Assembly (NCBI RefSeq): GCF_019048845.1
Contig: NZ_CP077426.1
Coordinates: forward strand, 47,501 to 111,500
Length of the DNA: 64,000 nt
From: Vibrio mimicus
GTDB taxonomy: Bacteria > Pseudomonadota > Gammaproteobacteria > Enterobacterales > Vibrionaceae
Reading direction: 5' to 3'
Part shown: piece by piece, positions 43,999 to 53,643 of the stretch
Layout: every line of letters begins with the position of its first letter
Position numbering within the stretch: the stretch's first letter is position 1
Notes under the pieces: model-generated
The model's database searches: none
What the model was told of the DNA's origin: nothing
Seen by the model: the letters and a program-made list of their open reading frames with translations, nothing else
Program-made: the position numbers and the translations under genes

Positions 43999-46815
43999 AT
44001 GGCTCGTATACCTGACAATCCGCTGATTCTGATCGACGGCTCTTCTTATCTTTACCGTGCATTTCACGCTTACCCGGGCACCATGAGTAATGGTGAGATC
44101 CCGACAAACGCCATTTATGGTGTGGTGAATATGGTGCGCAGCATGATGCGTCAGTTTGCTTCCGATCGTATCGCGGTAATTTTTGATGCGAAGGGAAAAA
44201 CCTTCCGTGATGAGATGTACGACCAATACAAGGCGAATCGTCCGCCAATGCCCGATGATCTGCGCTGTCAGGTTGAGCCACTGCATCAAGTGATCCGCGC
44301 GATGGGATTACCCTTGTTGGCGATTGAGGGTGTTGAAGCGGATGACGTGATTGGAACATTGGCGCGCCAAGCCTCACAAGCGGGTATGCCGGTATTGATT
44401 AGTACCGGCGATAAAGACATGGCCCAGTTGGTGGATGAGAACATTACCCTGATCAATACCATGACCAACGTGGTGCTGGATCGTGAAGGTGTGATTGAAA
44501 AGTTCGGCATTCCACCAGAGCTGATCATCGACTACCTTGCCTTGATGGGCGATAAAGTGGATAACATTCCGGGCGTACCGGGTGTGGGTGAAAAAACCGC
44601 AACAGCACTCCTGCAAGGTATTGGTGGTTTGGACGATCTATACGCCAATCTAGATAAAATCGCTGCTTTAGGTTTCCGTGGTTCAAAAACCATGGCGCAA
44701 AAGCTAGAAGAGAACCGTGACAATGCCAATCTCTCTTACCAACTCGCTACGATTAAATGCGATGTGGAGTTGGAAGAGTCACCACAAACACTGCTTAAGC
44801 AGACTCCCGATCGTGATGCACTGATGACATGGTACGGGAAGTTAGCGTTCAAATCTTGGCTGACAGAATTGCTCGATGGCGGTACTGGAATTGTGACTGC
44901 GGACGAGCAAGGGAAAGCGTCTTCAGTGACTGCGTCAAACGCAGCAAATAATGCGGCAAGTCATGCCGCAGCGATTCCTGCAAGCCCTGCGGCACAGATC
45001 GATCGCAGTCAGTATCAAACGATCCTTAACGAGCAAGATTTCAATCTGTGGTTGGAAAAATTACAGCAAGCTGAACTGTTTGCCTTTGATACCGAAACCG
45101 ACAGCCTTGATTACATGGTTGCAAACTTGGTTGGGATGTCGTTTGCAGTAGCGGAAGGTGAAGCGGCTTATATTCCTGTGGCGCATGATTATCTGGATGC
45201 GCCGCAGCAGTTGGATCGCGACTGGGTGATCGCCCAACTTAAACCTCTTCTGGAAGATGAAAGCAAAGCCAAAGTCGGCCAGAACCTCAAATACGATGCG
45301 AGTGTGATAGCGCGCTATGGCGTTGAGTTGCGCGGTATTCGCCATGACACCATGTTGCAATCCTACGTGTATAACAGCGTAGGCGGCAAACATGATATGG
45401 ATAGCTTAGCGCTGCGTTTCCTGCAGCACAGCTGTATCTCCTTTGAGCAGATCGCCGGTAAAGGCAAAAATCAGCTCACTTTTAACCAAATCGATCTGCA
45501 AGAAGCCGCTCAGTACGCCGCAGAAGATGCGGATGTGACTTTGCGTTTGCATCAGCGCATCAGCCCGCTGATTGAACAAGACAGCAAACTGGCACAAGTG
45601 TATCGCGAAATTGAAATGCCGCTGGTGCCCGTTTTGTCACGCATTGAACGCACAGGTGTCATGATCGACGACATGTTGCTCAGTGCTCAATCGCAAGAAA
45701 TTACGTTGCGTCTCGATGAGTTGGAAAAAAAAGCGTATGAACTGGCTGGCCAGCCATTCAACCTCAGCTCACCGAAGCAACTGCAAACCATTTTGTTTGA
45801 GCAAATGAAACTGCCTGTATTGCAAAAAACGCCATCCGGTACACCTTCAACCAATGAAGAAGTGTTGCAAGAGCTGGCTTTGGATTACCCACTGCCGAAA
45901 GTGCTGATTGAGTACCGTGGTTTAGCGAAACTCAAGTCGACCTATACTGATAAGCTGCCGAAGATGATTAACCCCAATACAGGGCGTGTGCATACTTCTT
46001 ACCATCAAGCTGTCACGGCTACGGGGCGTATTTCATCGACGGATCCAAACCTACAAAACATCCCAGTGCGTAATGAAGAAGGACGCCGCATTCGCCAAGC
46101 GTTCGTTGCACCGCATGGTTGGAAAATCATGGCTGTCGACTACTCACAAATTGAGCTGCGCATCATGGCGCATCTGTCGGGTGATCAGGCATTACTCGAT
46201 GCCTTCCGGGAAGGGAAAGATATTCATGCGGCCACGGCGGCTGAAATCATTGGTGTGCCGATTGAGCAAGTGAGCAGTGAGCAGCGTCGTCGCGCCAAAG
46301 CCGTTAACTTTGGCCTGATCTACGGCATGAGCGCGTTTGGTTTGGCAAAACAGCTCGGCATTCCGCGTGGTGAAGCGCAAGAGTACATGGATAAATACTT
46401 CGAGCGTTATCCAGGCGTCATGCAGTATATGGAAGACACACGCAGTCGCGCTGCTGAATTAGGTTACGTAGAAACCATTTTTGGTCGTCGCTTACATCTG
46501 CCTGAAATTACTTCGCGTAATGGGATGCGCCGAAAAGCGGCAGAGCGAGCCGCGATCAACGCGCCAATGCAAGGCACTGCGGCAGATATCATCAAAAAAG
46601 CGATGCTGCTGGTCGATGAGTGGATTCAGCGAGAGGGTGATGGTCGTGTCAAATTGCTGATGCAAGTACACGATGAACTGGTCTTTGAAGTTGAAGAGTC
46701 ATCTTTATCCGAAATTGAAAGTAAAGTACAACAGCTGATGGAATCAGCAGCAGAGCTTGCTGTACCACTGGTTGCTGAGGCTGGACACGGAGATAACTGG
46801 GATCAGGCCCATTAG
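43999..46815 (+). CDS. polA: DNA polymerase I
   Basis: 938 residues from ATG 43999 ([21 protein letters not shown]), aligned with the E. coli start; TTG 43984 is rejected. Domains: 5'-3' exonuclease (~1-290, [11 protein letters not shown]), a Ser/Ala-rich linker, active 3'-5' exonuclease ([10 protein letters not shown]) and polymerase with motifs A (DYSQIELR), B ([18 protein letters not shown]) and C (QVHDELVFE). It fills Okazaki and repair gaps. Spot 42 RNA follows, as in E. coli. Confidence 0.98.
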   Translation: MARIPDNPLILIDGSSYLYRAFHAYPGTMSNGEIPTNAIYGVVNMVRSMMRQFASDRIAVIFDAKGKTFRDEMYDQYKANRPPMPDDLRCQVEPLHQVIRAMGLPLLAIEGVEADDVIGTLARQASQAGMPVLISTGDKDMAQLVDENITLINTMTNVVLDREGVIEKFGIPPELIIDYLALMGDKVDNIPGVPGVGEKTATALLQGIGGLDDLYANLDKIAALGFRGSKTMAQKLEENRDNANLSYQLATIKCDVELEESPQTLLKQTPDRDALMTWYGKLAFKSWLTELLDGGTGIVTADEQGKASSVTASNAANNAASHAAAIPASPAAQIDRSQYQTILNEQDFNLWLEKLQQAELFAFDTETDSLDYMVANLVGMSFAVAEGEAAYIPVAHDYLDAPQQLDRDWVIAQLKPLLEDESKAKVGQNLKYDASVIARYGVELRGIRHDTMLQSYVYNSVGGKHDMDSLALRFLQHSCISFEQIAGKGKNQLTFNQIDLQEAAQYAAEDADVTLRLHQRISPLIEQDSKLAQVYREIEMPLVPVLSRIERTGVMIDDMLLSAQSQEITLRLDELEKKAYELAGQPFNLSSPKQLQTILFEQMKLPVLQKTPSGTPSTNEEVLQELALDYPLPKVLIEYRGLAKLKSTYTDKLPKMINPNTGRVHTSYHQAVTATGRISSTDPNLQNIPVRNEEGRRIRQAFVAPHGWKIMAVDYSQIELRIMAHLSGDQALLDAFREGKDIHAATAAEIIGVPIEQVSSEQRRRAKAVNFGLIYGMSAFGLAKQLGIPRGEAQEYMDKYFERYPGVMQYMEDTRSRAAELGYVETIFGRRLHLPEITSRNGMRRKAAERAAINAPMQGTAADIIKKAMLLVDEWIQREGDGRVKLLMQVHDELVFEVEESSLSEIESKVQQLMESAAELAVPLVAEAGHGDNWDQAH

Positions 46816-46848
46816 TTGATTTTTTCAGCGAAACTCCTCAGGAATATG

Positions 46849-46876
46849 AGCCAGCGCACGTTTGCTGGCTTTTTTT
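46849..46876 (+). terminator. polA terminator
   Basis: AGCCAGC/GCTGGCT, 7-bp stem with an 8-nt loop, followed by TTTTTT, 34 nt after the stop. Confidence 0.85.
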
Positions 46877-46990
46877 ATGGCTAAAAAAAGTTTACCAAGC
46901 TCAGACAGTTATGTTGTTAACCTAAAAATCAATGAAAAAAAACTACAAAAAATATTTTCAATTCTGACCAATTGTTGTACATTAACGCTC

Positions 46991-47096
46991 GTAGGGTACA
47001 GAGGTAAGATGTTCTATCTTTCAGACCTTTTGTTTCACGTTATTGGATTAGGCTGATTCAGCCGCCCCAGTCACCATTTGACTGGGGCGTTTTTTA
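46991..47096 (+). ncRNA. spf: Spot 42 regulatory RNA
   Basis: Starts GTAGGGTACAGAGGTAAG and continues nearly identical to E. coli Spot 42, ending in a CCCCAGTC/GACTGGGG terminator stem and TTTTTTATT. It lies just after polA as in enterics. It is an Hfq-dependent sRNA of the CRP regulon that represses secondary carbon metabolism genes. The -10 TACATT at 46978-46983 fits the start; I saw no clear CRP box. Confidence 0.97.
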
Positions 47097-47426
47097 TTGG
47101 GCGTAATTCAAGTGTTCTAGCCTATTTGGGCCTCTCTTTTTATTTCTACTTAACCTCGCTTAATGCTGTAACTTGGCTCAGATTGAGTTACAAAAAGCAT
47201 TGCATTCTGTAATTAAACTCCATTCACACTTTTATTATTTCTAGATGGAAAGTAAGTCATTATCGAATGATGATTCTATCGAAATAATCAAACATTACTT
47301 ATTGAGATATAAGGAAAGATTGCTGTGGATGGGCGGTTTGATGAGTGTTTTGTACTGGCTTGATATTTAGGCGTCTTTGCGGAATGCTTAACGACATAAC
47401 AATAACAACTGTTTTCTCTCCCGTTG

Positions 47427-47457
47427 CCCCACCAGGATGGTGGGGATTTTGTTTTTT
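47427..47457 (+). terminator. Orphan plus-strand terminator (possible sRNA 3' end)
   Basis: CCCCACC/GGTGGGG with loop AGGAT, followed by ATTTTGTTTTTT. No plus-strand gene ends here: Spot 42 stopped 330 nt earlier at its own terminator, and engB is on the minus strand. An unannotated transcript from within 47100-47426 is the simplest explanation. Confidence 0.75.
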
Positions 47458-47492
47458 CTCTTCAGCTCTTAATTGGTCTCAACTTAATCACA

Positions 47493-47518
47493 ATAAAAAA
47501 CCCCGCTAATGCGAGGTT
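47493..47518 (-). terminator. engB terminator
   Basis: On the minus strand AACCTCGC/GCGGGGTT (one G-U pair) with loop ATTA, followed by TTTTATTG. Confidence 0.85.
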
Positions 47519-47538
47519 ATCATGGCAAAATGCTGAGA

Positions 47539-48201
47539 TTATTGGCCAGCAGACTCTTCGGGTTGCTCTCCCTCTGCTTGCTCTGCAAGCGCTGCCAACA
47601 TTGGGGCATACCACTCATCCAACTTCGCGCGCAGCGTATCGACACCAATTCCGCTCAGTGACGAAAATGCATCTACCGCGACATCGCCGCCAAACTGTTT
47701 AGCGTCTTCACGCACTTTCAAAACTTGTGCTTTGCGAGCACCACTTTTCAGTTTATCCGCTTTGGTGAGCATCACTTGTACTGGGATGCCGCACTCGACA
47801 GCCCAAATAATCAGTTGCTGATCGAGATCTTTCATCGGGTGGCGAATATCCATCAGTACCACCAAACCTTTTAAGCACTGACGTTTTTGTAGGTATTCAC
47901 CGAGTGCTCTTTGCCATTTGAGTTTCATCTCTAGTGGTACTTGAGCAAAGCCATATCCCGGCAAATCGACGATGTGGCAACCCTCTGCTACTTTAAAAAG
48001 GTTAATCAACTGAGTACGACCCGGAGTCTTACTGGTTTTTGCCAAGTTTTTCTGGTTGGTCAGGCGATTAAGGGAACTTGACTTACCAGCGTTAGAGCGT
48101 CCTGCGAACGCAATTTCGATACCTTCATCTTCAGGAAGATGGCGAATATCAGGCGCACTGGTAATGAAATGCGTGTTCTGGTAATGAATTTTTACGCTCA
48201 C
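47539..48201 (-). CDS. engB: Ribosome-biogenesis GTPase EngB (YihA/YsxC)
   Basis: A 220-residue essential GTPase acting in 50S subunit assembly. P-loop GRSNAGKS (34-41), switch region [15 protein letters not shown] (G3) and TKAD (G4) are all present. The gene faces polA-spf, as in enterics, and is divergent from the cytochrome c4 gene. Confidence 0.97.
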   Translation of the reverse strand: MSVKIHYQNTHFITSAPDIRHLPEDEGIEIAFAGRSNAGKSSSLNRLTNQKNLAKTSKTPGRTQLINLFKVAEGCHIVDLPGYGFAQVPLEMKLKWQRALGEYLQKRQCLKGLVVLMDIRHPMKDLDQQLIIWAVECGIPVQVMLTKADKLKSGARKAQVLKVREDAKQFGGDVAVDAFSSLSGIGVDTLRAKLDEWYAPMLAALAEQAEGEQPEESAGQ

Positions 48202-48352
48202 TGTGTTAACTCCATCTCGACTTTGTGTAGTCGATTGATTACTTTTTTGTGAAAATGTGTAAAATAACCGTGCTCGGCATAAGGTCGCCTATTGTACCAT
48301 GAGTGGTACCCCAGAGTGGTACTGGAAGCTTGATAATTATAAATGGAATGTC

Positions 48353-48970
48353 ATGAAGAAATTAGCGCTAATCTTGAGTGTTTTAGCCAGCTGCTCTGTA
48401 TGGGCCCAAGGTAGTATCGAAGCTGGTAAAGCCAAATCTCTAACCTGTGCTGCCTGCCACGGTGCAGACGGTAACAGCCAATTAACTATTTACCCTAAAC
48501 TGGCAGGGCAACATGAGAAGTACCTTGAGAAACAACTCAAGGAATTGAAGTTGGGTGCTTCCAGTGGTGGAAAACAAGGTCGTTACGATCCGGTGATGAG
48601 TGCAATGGCAATGCCTCTGAGCGATGAAGATATCGCTGATCTGGCGGCTTACTTTGCCTCGATGCCAACCTCTGCAAACACCACACCAGAAGATGTCGTT
48701 GCACAAGGTAAAGTGCTCTACAGCGCTGGAGATGCATCGCGTGGTTTGACGGCGTGTATTGCGTGTCACGGTCCTCGTGGTAACGGTACTGAGCTGTCTG
48801 GCTTCCCGAAAATTTCCGGGCAGCATGCAGACTATATTAAAGCTCAGCTAGAGAAATTCCGTTCAGGAACTCGTGCTAACGACATGAATGAAATGATGCG
48901 CGATGTGGCACATAAACTGACGGATTCGGATATCGATGTCCTGTCTAAATACGTAGGTGGCCTGCACTAA
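48353..48970 (+). CDS. Di-haem cytochrome c4
   Basis: 205 residues from ATG 48353; the longer frame to 48299 puts extra residues before the signal peptide. The signal peptide ends near Ala18-Gln. Two class I haem domains have CAACH (32-36) and CIACH (135-139). Distal methionines are likely those in MSAMAMPL and NEMMRDVA. Cytochromes c4 are periplasmic carriers to terminal oxidases. Confidence 0.92.
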   Translation: MKKLALILSVLASCSVWAQGSIEAGKAKSLTCAACHGADGNSQLTIYPKLAGQHEKYLEKQLKELKLGASSGGKQGRYDPVMSAMAMPLSDEDIADLAAYFASMPTSANTTPEDVVAQGKVLYSAGDASRGLTACIACHGPRGNGTELSGFPKISGQHADYIKAQLEKFRSGTRANDMNEMMRDVAHKLTDSDIDVLSKYVGGLH

Positions 48971-48996
48971 TTAGGTCATGCGAGCAAAAAACACCA

Positions 48997-49033
48997 AACA
49001 GCCCTAGTGACCTTACTAGGGCTGTTGCTTTTT
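48997..49033 (+). terminator. Cytochrome c4 terminator
   Basis: The perfect 12-bp stem AACAGCCCTAGT/ACTAGGGCTGTT has a 6-nt loop and is followed by GCTTTTT. Confidence 0.9.
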
Positions 49034-49171
49034 ATACCTGCCTGCTTTTTTATGGATTATTACATCGAATAATTCTGCGTTTTTTGTTTAGGTTGATGAG
49101 AAAATCGCCTTTTACACTCCACTCTAAGGGCAGTTTCTGGTATGTTGCGCATCCCGTTGGAGGAGGTCAGC

Positions 49172-49810
49172 ATGTATTCGTGCCCGTTATGTCACAGTGA
49201 AAACAGCCAAGCGTATTTTGTAGATAAGCATCGTCGCTATTTTCAATGTCAGCAGTGTGCGCTGGTGTATGTCGATCCTGAGCAACGCTTAAATGCGGAG
49301 CGAGAAAAAGGCTTCTATGACTTGCATCAGAACATTCCCAGCGATGAAGGCTATCGACGCTTTTTATCGCGAGTCTGTTCACCTATGCTTGAAAGAATAC
49401 CTCCCCAATCTCAAGGGTTAGATTTTGGCTGTGGGCCAGGCCCCACCTTATCTCTGATGTTAGAAGAAGCCGGACACCAAGTAGCGTTGTACGACATCTT
49501 CTATCATCCGGATATTGAGGTGTTGAACCGCCAATACGATTTTATGACTGCGACCGAGGTGATTGAGCATCTACATGATCCTCACCGAGTGTGGCAGCAA
49601 TGGTTAAATTTAGTTAAGCCAGGCGGCTGGATTGGTCTGATGACAAAAATGGTCAAAGACTTGGACGCATTTGCTGGTTGGCACTACAAAAATGATCTCA
49701 CCCATGTGATCTTTTTCAGTCGTGCCACGTTTCAGTATCTGGCTGAGCGGGATAAGCTCGAACTTGAATTTATTGGTAATGATGTAATTTTACTGAGGAA
49801 ACCCCAGTAA
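49172..49810 (+). CDS. Zinc-ribbon class I SAM methyltransferase
   Basis: 212 residues from ATG 49172, chosen for the strong GGAGGAGG upstream. An N-terminal zinc ribbon (CPLC at 4-7, CQQC at 26-29) is followed by the SAM loop LDFGCGPGPTLSLML (83-97) and TATEVIEHLHDP. The target is not known. Its stop overlaps the yihI start (TAATG), so expression is coupled to a ribosome-assembly regulator. A translation-related substrate is possible but unproven. Confidence 0.85.
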   Translation: MYSCPLCHSENSQAYFVDKHRRYFQCQQCALVYVDPEQRLNAEREKGFYDLHQNIPSDEGYRRFLSRVCSPMLERIPPQSQGLDFGCGPGPTLSLMLEEAGHQVALYDIFYHPDIEVLNRQYDFMTATEVIEHLHDPHRVWQQWLNLVKPGGWIGLMTKMVKDLDAFAGWHYKNDLTHVIFFSRATFQYLAERDKLELEFIGNDVILLRKPQ

Positions 49811-50358
49811 TGAGTCGCTCAAAGAAATCGAGAAAACCGGGTACCAACAGTAACGATCAACTGGTCGTGGTACGTACACGCAGCGAATCCGAAGTGGAAA
49901 GCCGTCTGCGTAAAAAACTGAAAAAACGTAAAGGTTTAAAGTCAGGCAGCCGCCACTCTGAAGGTAGCGAAAGCCAAGTGCGTCAAGCGTCGCAGAAGCG
50001 TGATCCGCGTTTGGGTAGCAAAAAGCCAATTCCATTGATTGTTGAAGCGCCGAAGAAGCTCAATAAACAAGAGCGTAAACTGGCGGCTGAGCAAGAACTG
50101 GCGATGCTGGAAAAAGATGCACAACTGAACGTATTGCTGGATAGACTCGACAACGGTGAGAAGCTCGGTATTGGCTTGCAGAAATACGTTGACGAGAAAT
50201 TAGATCGCATCGAAATGCTGATGGATCAACTGGGTCTGTTGGACGATGAGCCAGTGGAAGAGCCTGCACCACAAGCTAAACCGAGCAAAAAGCGCAAAAC
50301 AGAAGACGATTTGCTCTCTGAGTTTGAACAGCTGGATGTCGATAAGTACCAAGATTAA
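49810..50358 (+). CDS. yihI: Der GTPase-activating protein YihI
   Basis: A 182-residue, highly charged protein with a lysine/arginine-rich N-terminus (SRSKKSRKPG, KKLKKRKGLK), the conserved KRDPRLGSKKPIPL segment and helical core LDRLDNGEKLG...KLDRIEMLMDQLGL, plus an acidic tail. In E. coli it stimulates the ribosome-assembly GTPase Der. Followed after 9 nt by the DUF2489 gene. Confidence 0.92.
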   Translation: MSRSKKSRKPGTNSNDQLVVVRTRSESEVESRLRKKLKKRKGLKSGSRHSEGSESQVRQASQKRDPRLGSKKPIPLIVEAPKKLNKQERKLAAEQELAMLEKDAQLNVLLDRLDNGEKLGIGLQKYVDEKLDRIEMLMDQLGLLDDEPVEEPAPQAKPSKKRKTEDDLLSEFEQLDVDKYQD

Positions 50359-50367
50359 GGAGCAGTG

Positions 50368-50856
50368 ATGAACGGGATGCTACTCGCCAGCGTGGGTGGT
50401 GCCATTATCGTGGCGCTCGCCAGTTACGCTGCTTATTTGCTGTGGCAAGTGAAAAAACAGCAAACGCTGCAGTTGCAACATCAACAGTTAGCGATTGAAA
50501 AGCGTAATGCGAACATCTTTGATAGCGTCAATATCCTTTGCATGGCGGGTATTCAAGGGCAGTGTGATCTGTCGGAAATCAGTATCCGTGTTTATTGCAT
50601 TATGGATTATGTGCAAGGTGAACAACGCGTCAATTTTGAACAAGAGTATCCCGCGATCAGTGAGCTTTATCATCTGGTGAAAGACATGGCGCGCGGTGAC
50701 GCGCGTCAGCAGCTAACGAAGCAAGAGCGAATGAAGCAGAATCTTGAACGCACCAAAGCAGAAAGTCGTCTGCAAGATGCGATCATTGAAGAGCTCACTG
50801 CACTCAAGCAGCGCATCCAGCCGCTGAATAACCAAATCGCGATTCAAATGGTGTGA
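50368..50856 (+). CDS. DUF2489 single-span membrane protein
   Basis: 162 residues: an N-terminal membrane helix (LLASVGGAIIVALASYAAYLLW), then a Gln-rich coiled segment and a cytosolic helical domain (NILCMAGIQGQCDLSEISIRVY, YPAISELYHLV). Recognised as DUF2489; function unknown. GGAGCAGTG supports ATG 50368; GTG 50365 is an alternative. It lies between yihI and hemN as in other gammaproteobacteria. Confidence 0.85.
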   Translation: MNGMLLASVGGAIIVALASYAAYLLWQVKKQQTLQLQHQQLAIEKRNANIFDSVNILCMAGIQGQCDLSEISIRVYCIMDYVQGEQRVNFEQEYPAISELYHLVKDMARGDARQQLTKQERMKQNLERTKAESRLQDAIIEELTALKQRIQPLNNQIAIQMV

Positions 50857-50994
50857 AACTAACCCGAAAGGGGGAGTGATCACGCTAGCAGAATCGAATA
50901 TTTTGTTGCCAAATCCTGTTCTGCTGCCCGACGCCTGTTAATGTCGTGTGGCAGAATAGCCTGTCAAGAATTGAGCAAAACGGAAAGATTCACT

Positions 50995-52383
50995 ATGTCG
51001 TCGTATGTCGTATCCAGCCAACAGATCGTATGGGATCAGGCTATTCTGGATAAGTACAACTACTCCGGTCCGCGTTACACTTCATACCCGACTGCGGTTG
51101 AGTTTCATGAAGCCTTTACCATCGCTGACTTTGATATGGCTTGTACTCAGTACCCAGAGCGCCCGCTATCGCTTTATATCCATATCCCGTTTTGCCATAA
51201 GCTTTGCTACTACTGTGGCTGTAACAAGGTCATTACTCGTCACTCGCACAAAGCTGACGAATATCTTGATGTGCTTGAGCATGAAATTCGCCAACGTGCT
51301 TCATTGCTGACGGGACGAAATGTTACTCAGCTGCACTTTGGCGGTGGCACTCCAACTTTCCTGACCAATGCGCAGATCAGCCGTTTGATGACGCTGCTAC
51401 GCAGTGAATTCGACTTTGCTGATGATGCTGAAATCAGTATTGAAATCGATCCGCGTGAAATTCAGTTAGAGGTGCTTGATCACCTGCGCCAAGAGGGCTT
51501 TAACCGAGTCAGCATTGGTGTGCAGGATTTCAATAAAGAAGTACAGAAGCTGGTTAACCGTGAACAGGATGAGCAGTTTATTTTTGCTTTGGTTGAGCGT
51601 GCAAAACAGCTTGGTTTCCGTTCGACCAACCTCGATCTGATTTACGGTTTACCTAAGCAGACGGCAGAAACGTTTGCCCAGACTTTGCAACAAGTGCTGA
51701 CCATGCAGCCGGGGCGTTTGTCGGTGTTTAACTACGCGCACATGCCACAACTGTTCGCGGCACAGCGCAAAATTAAAGATGCGGATTTACCTGCCGCAGA
51801 AGAAAAACTGGCGATTTTACAGCAGACGATTGCCACTCTGACTGGCGCGGGTTATCAGTTCATCGGTATGGATCACTTTGCCTTGCCGGATGATGAGTTG
51901 GCTGTTGCTCAACGTAACGGTATTTTGCATCGTAACTTCCAAGGCTACACCACCCAAGGTGAGTGTGACTTAGTTGGCTTTGGGGTTTCCGCGATTTCTA
52001 TGGTGGGCGATGCGTACGCACAAAACCAGAAAGAGCTGAAAAAATACTACGCGCAAGTCAATGAGATGCGTCATGCCCTGTGGAAGGGGGTGGCGCTCGA
52101 TAAAGATGATTTGCTGCGCCGCGAAGTGATTAAGCAGCTGATTTGTAACTTCAAGCTTGATAAAACCGAGATTGAGCGCGAGTTCAATCTGCGTTTCAAT
52201 CACTACTTCCGTCAAGATTTAGCTCTGCTACAAACCTTCATTGACGACGAGTTGGTGACGGTGGATGAAAAAATGATTGAAGTGACTCTGCGTGGTCGTT
52301 TGTTAATTCGCAACATCTGTATGTGTTTTGATAAATACCTGCGTGAGCGGGCGCGTCAGCAGCAGTTCTCACGAGTCATTTAA
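50995..52383 (+). CDS. hemN: Oxygen-independent coproporphyrinogen III dehydrogenase HemN
   Basis: 462 residues from ATG 50995 (GGAAAG upstream); the longer frame to 50941 is not supported. The radical-SAM cluster motif CHKLCYYCGC supplies Cys67, Cys71 and Cys74. HFGGGTPTFL, IEIDPRE and SIGVQDFNKEVQ are HemN blocks, and the C-terminal domain is present, so this is HemN rather than HemW. It allows haem synthesis without oxygen. Confidence 0.95.
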   Translation: MSSYVVSSQQIVWDQAILDKYNYSGPRYTSYPTAVEFHEAFTIADFDMACTQYPERPLSLYIHIPFCHKLCYYCGCNKVITRHSHKADEYLDVLEHEIRQRASLLTGRNVTQLHFGGGTPTFLTNAQISRLMTLLRSEFDFADDAEISIEIDPREIQLEVLDHLRQEGFNRVSIGVQDFNKEVQKLVNREQDEQFIFALVERAKQLGFRSTNLDLIYGLPKQTAETFAQTLQQVLTMQPGRLSVFNYAHMPQLFAAQRKIKDADLPAAEEKLAILQQTIATLTGAGYQFIGMDHFALPDDELAVAQRNGILHRNFQGYTTQGECDLVGFGVSAISMVGDAYAQNQKELKKYYAQVNEMRHALWKGVALDKDDLLRREVIKQLICNFKLDKTEIEREFNLRFNHYFRQDLALLQTFIDDELVTVDEKMIEVTLRGRLLIRNICMCFDKYLRERARQQQFSRVI

Positions 52384-52399
52384 ATTTGACTGATAGCGA

Positions 52400-52430
52400 A
52401 AGGCCACCGCATGCGGTGGCCTTGTTGTTT
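52400..52430. terminator. Terminator between hemN and hemY
   Basis: A 24-bp perfect palindrome of AAGGCCACCGCA and its complement (52400-52423), followed by GTTGTTTC on the plus strand, between convergent genes. Confidence 0.85.
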
Positions 52431-52446
52431 CTTATGCTATGTCGTT

Positions 52447-53643
52447 TCAGGATGACTGAACGGAAGGGGACTCCAGCAAAGAGAGCGCTTTACGAGAAAC
52501 ATCATGCGCCGCACGTGTGAAGTTTTGCTTTTCTAATGCATCCGCCAGATAAGCATAGTCTGAGACACTTGAGCGCAGCGACAGCGCTTTTTCGAGATGT
52601 TTCTGTGCATCGGCCCAATGCTTTTCGCGCAGATAAAGTTGGCCTAGTGCGCTGTGTGCTTCCGCATTATGACTATCGCGGCGCAGTGCATCTTCCAGCA
52701 AAGCGATCAGTGGATGGCGATCCGTGATATTGAGCTCTGGCAGCAGGGCATAAAGCTCAGCGGTCGGCTGTTTCTTCAAACTCTCTTTGATCACCGAAAA
52801 CGCTTCATAATCGGCTTTGCGTTGAATGAGTTGTGTAATAAAACACATCAACAGTTCTGGCTCGGCTTTTAACTTACGCGACATTTGTGCCCAGTGCTGA
52901 ACCAATCCTTCACTGCCTTTTTGGCTAGCAATGCTTTGTAAAATGCCACGCTGGGCGGTGAGCTCAAGCTGCTGCGCTTCTTCATTGGTCAAACGTTTGG
53001 CCTTCACCAGTTTGGGAAGCAGTTCCAAGAGCGGCTGCCATTGGCCTAGGGCTTGGTAGCACTGTTTAAGTAGGTTCAATACCACAGTATTGTGTGGATA
53101 GCTGTTTTGCAGTTGAGTTAAGGTGCTCAATGCGGCTTCATTATCGCCATCGCTCAGTTGCTGCTTCGCACGAGTCAGTTCAACCGCTAAAGTGGCGTTG
53201 TCCTGCTTCGCCGCCAGCGCTAAGTAGTGATCGCGCTTCGCTCGATCACCCATTCCATTCGCTGCTTCCGATGCAACGAGATAACAGAGCAGCGGCATAT
53301 CGTGATGGTTTGCCCAGCGAGTCACTTTTTTCTCGGCTTGTTTCCAATCACCTTCAAGCAGTTTGATGATTCCTTCATTGGTATAGCGGCGTGAGCGGCG
53401 TAGCTTACGCACACTGAACCAGTTCCAAGTATGAAAGCTGGTATAGAGGATTTTTTTGATCACAAACTCAAGTGCGAACAGCGCGGCTAAAGCGGCGATG
53501 ATAAAGATCACTAGCGTAGTCACACTCATTTCGATAGTGCGGTTGGCGATTGAGATCAGCACGTAACCTTGTTGGCCGGCATATTGAGTACCCACAAACA
53601 GGCCAAGGCCGAGGACGACAAATAAGAAAATCAGTCGAATCAT
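52447..53643 (-). CDS. hemY: HemY, membrane TPR protein
   Basis: 398 residues. Two N-terminal membrane spans (~2-25 and ~40-62) precede TPR-like helices (~100-390, with YPHNTVVLNLLKQCYQALGQW and HNAEAHSALGQLYLREKHWADAQKHLEKAL). Found next to haem genes in gammaproteobacteria; biochemical role undefined. It is not protoporphyrinogen oxidase despite the name. Overlaps hemX by ATGA. Confidence 0.9.
   Translation of the reverse strand: MIRLIFLFVVLGLGLFVGTQYAGQQGYVLISIANRTIEMSVTTLVIFIIAALAALFALEFVIKKILYTSFHTWNWFSVRKLRRSRRYTNEGIIKLLEGDWKQAEKKVTRWANHHDMPLLCYLVASEAANGMGDRAKRDHYLALAAKQDNATLAVELTRAKQQLSDGDNEAALSTLTQLQNSYPHNTVVLNLLKQCYQALGQWQPLLELLPKLVKAKRLTNEEAQQLELTAQRGILQSIASQKGSEGLVQHWAQMSRKLKAEPELLMCFITQLIQRKADYEAFSVIKESLKKQPTAELYALLPELNITDRHPLIALLEDALRRDSHNAEAHSALGQLYLREKHWADAQKHLEKALSLRSSVSDYAYLADALEKQNFTRAAHDVSRKALSLLESPSVQSS

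Noticed and set aside
47031..47046. Fourth parS-like site TGTTTCACGTTATTGG
   Set aside because: Only the left half matches (11 of 16), and the sequence is part of Spot 42, whose E. coli counterpart has a similar CTTCACGTAA segment.
46862..47056. Plus-strand 64-codon frame after polA
   Set aside because: Starts in the polA terminator and runs through Spot 42; no similarity or ribosome-binding site.
47100..47457. Classical CsrB/CsrC-type RNA
   Set aside because: Only about six GGA motifs in ~350 nt and no array of GGA-loop hairpins; kept only as a generic sRNA candidate.
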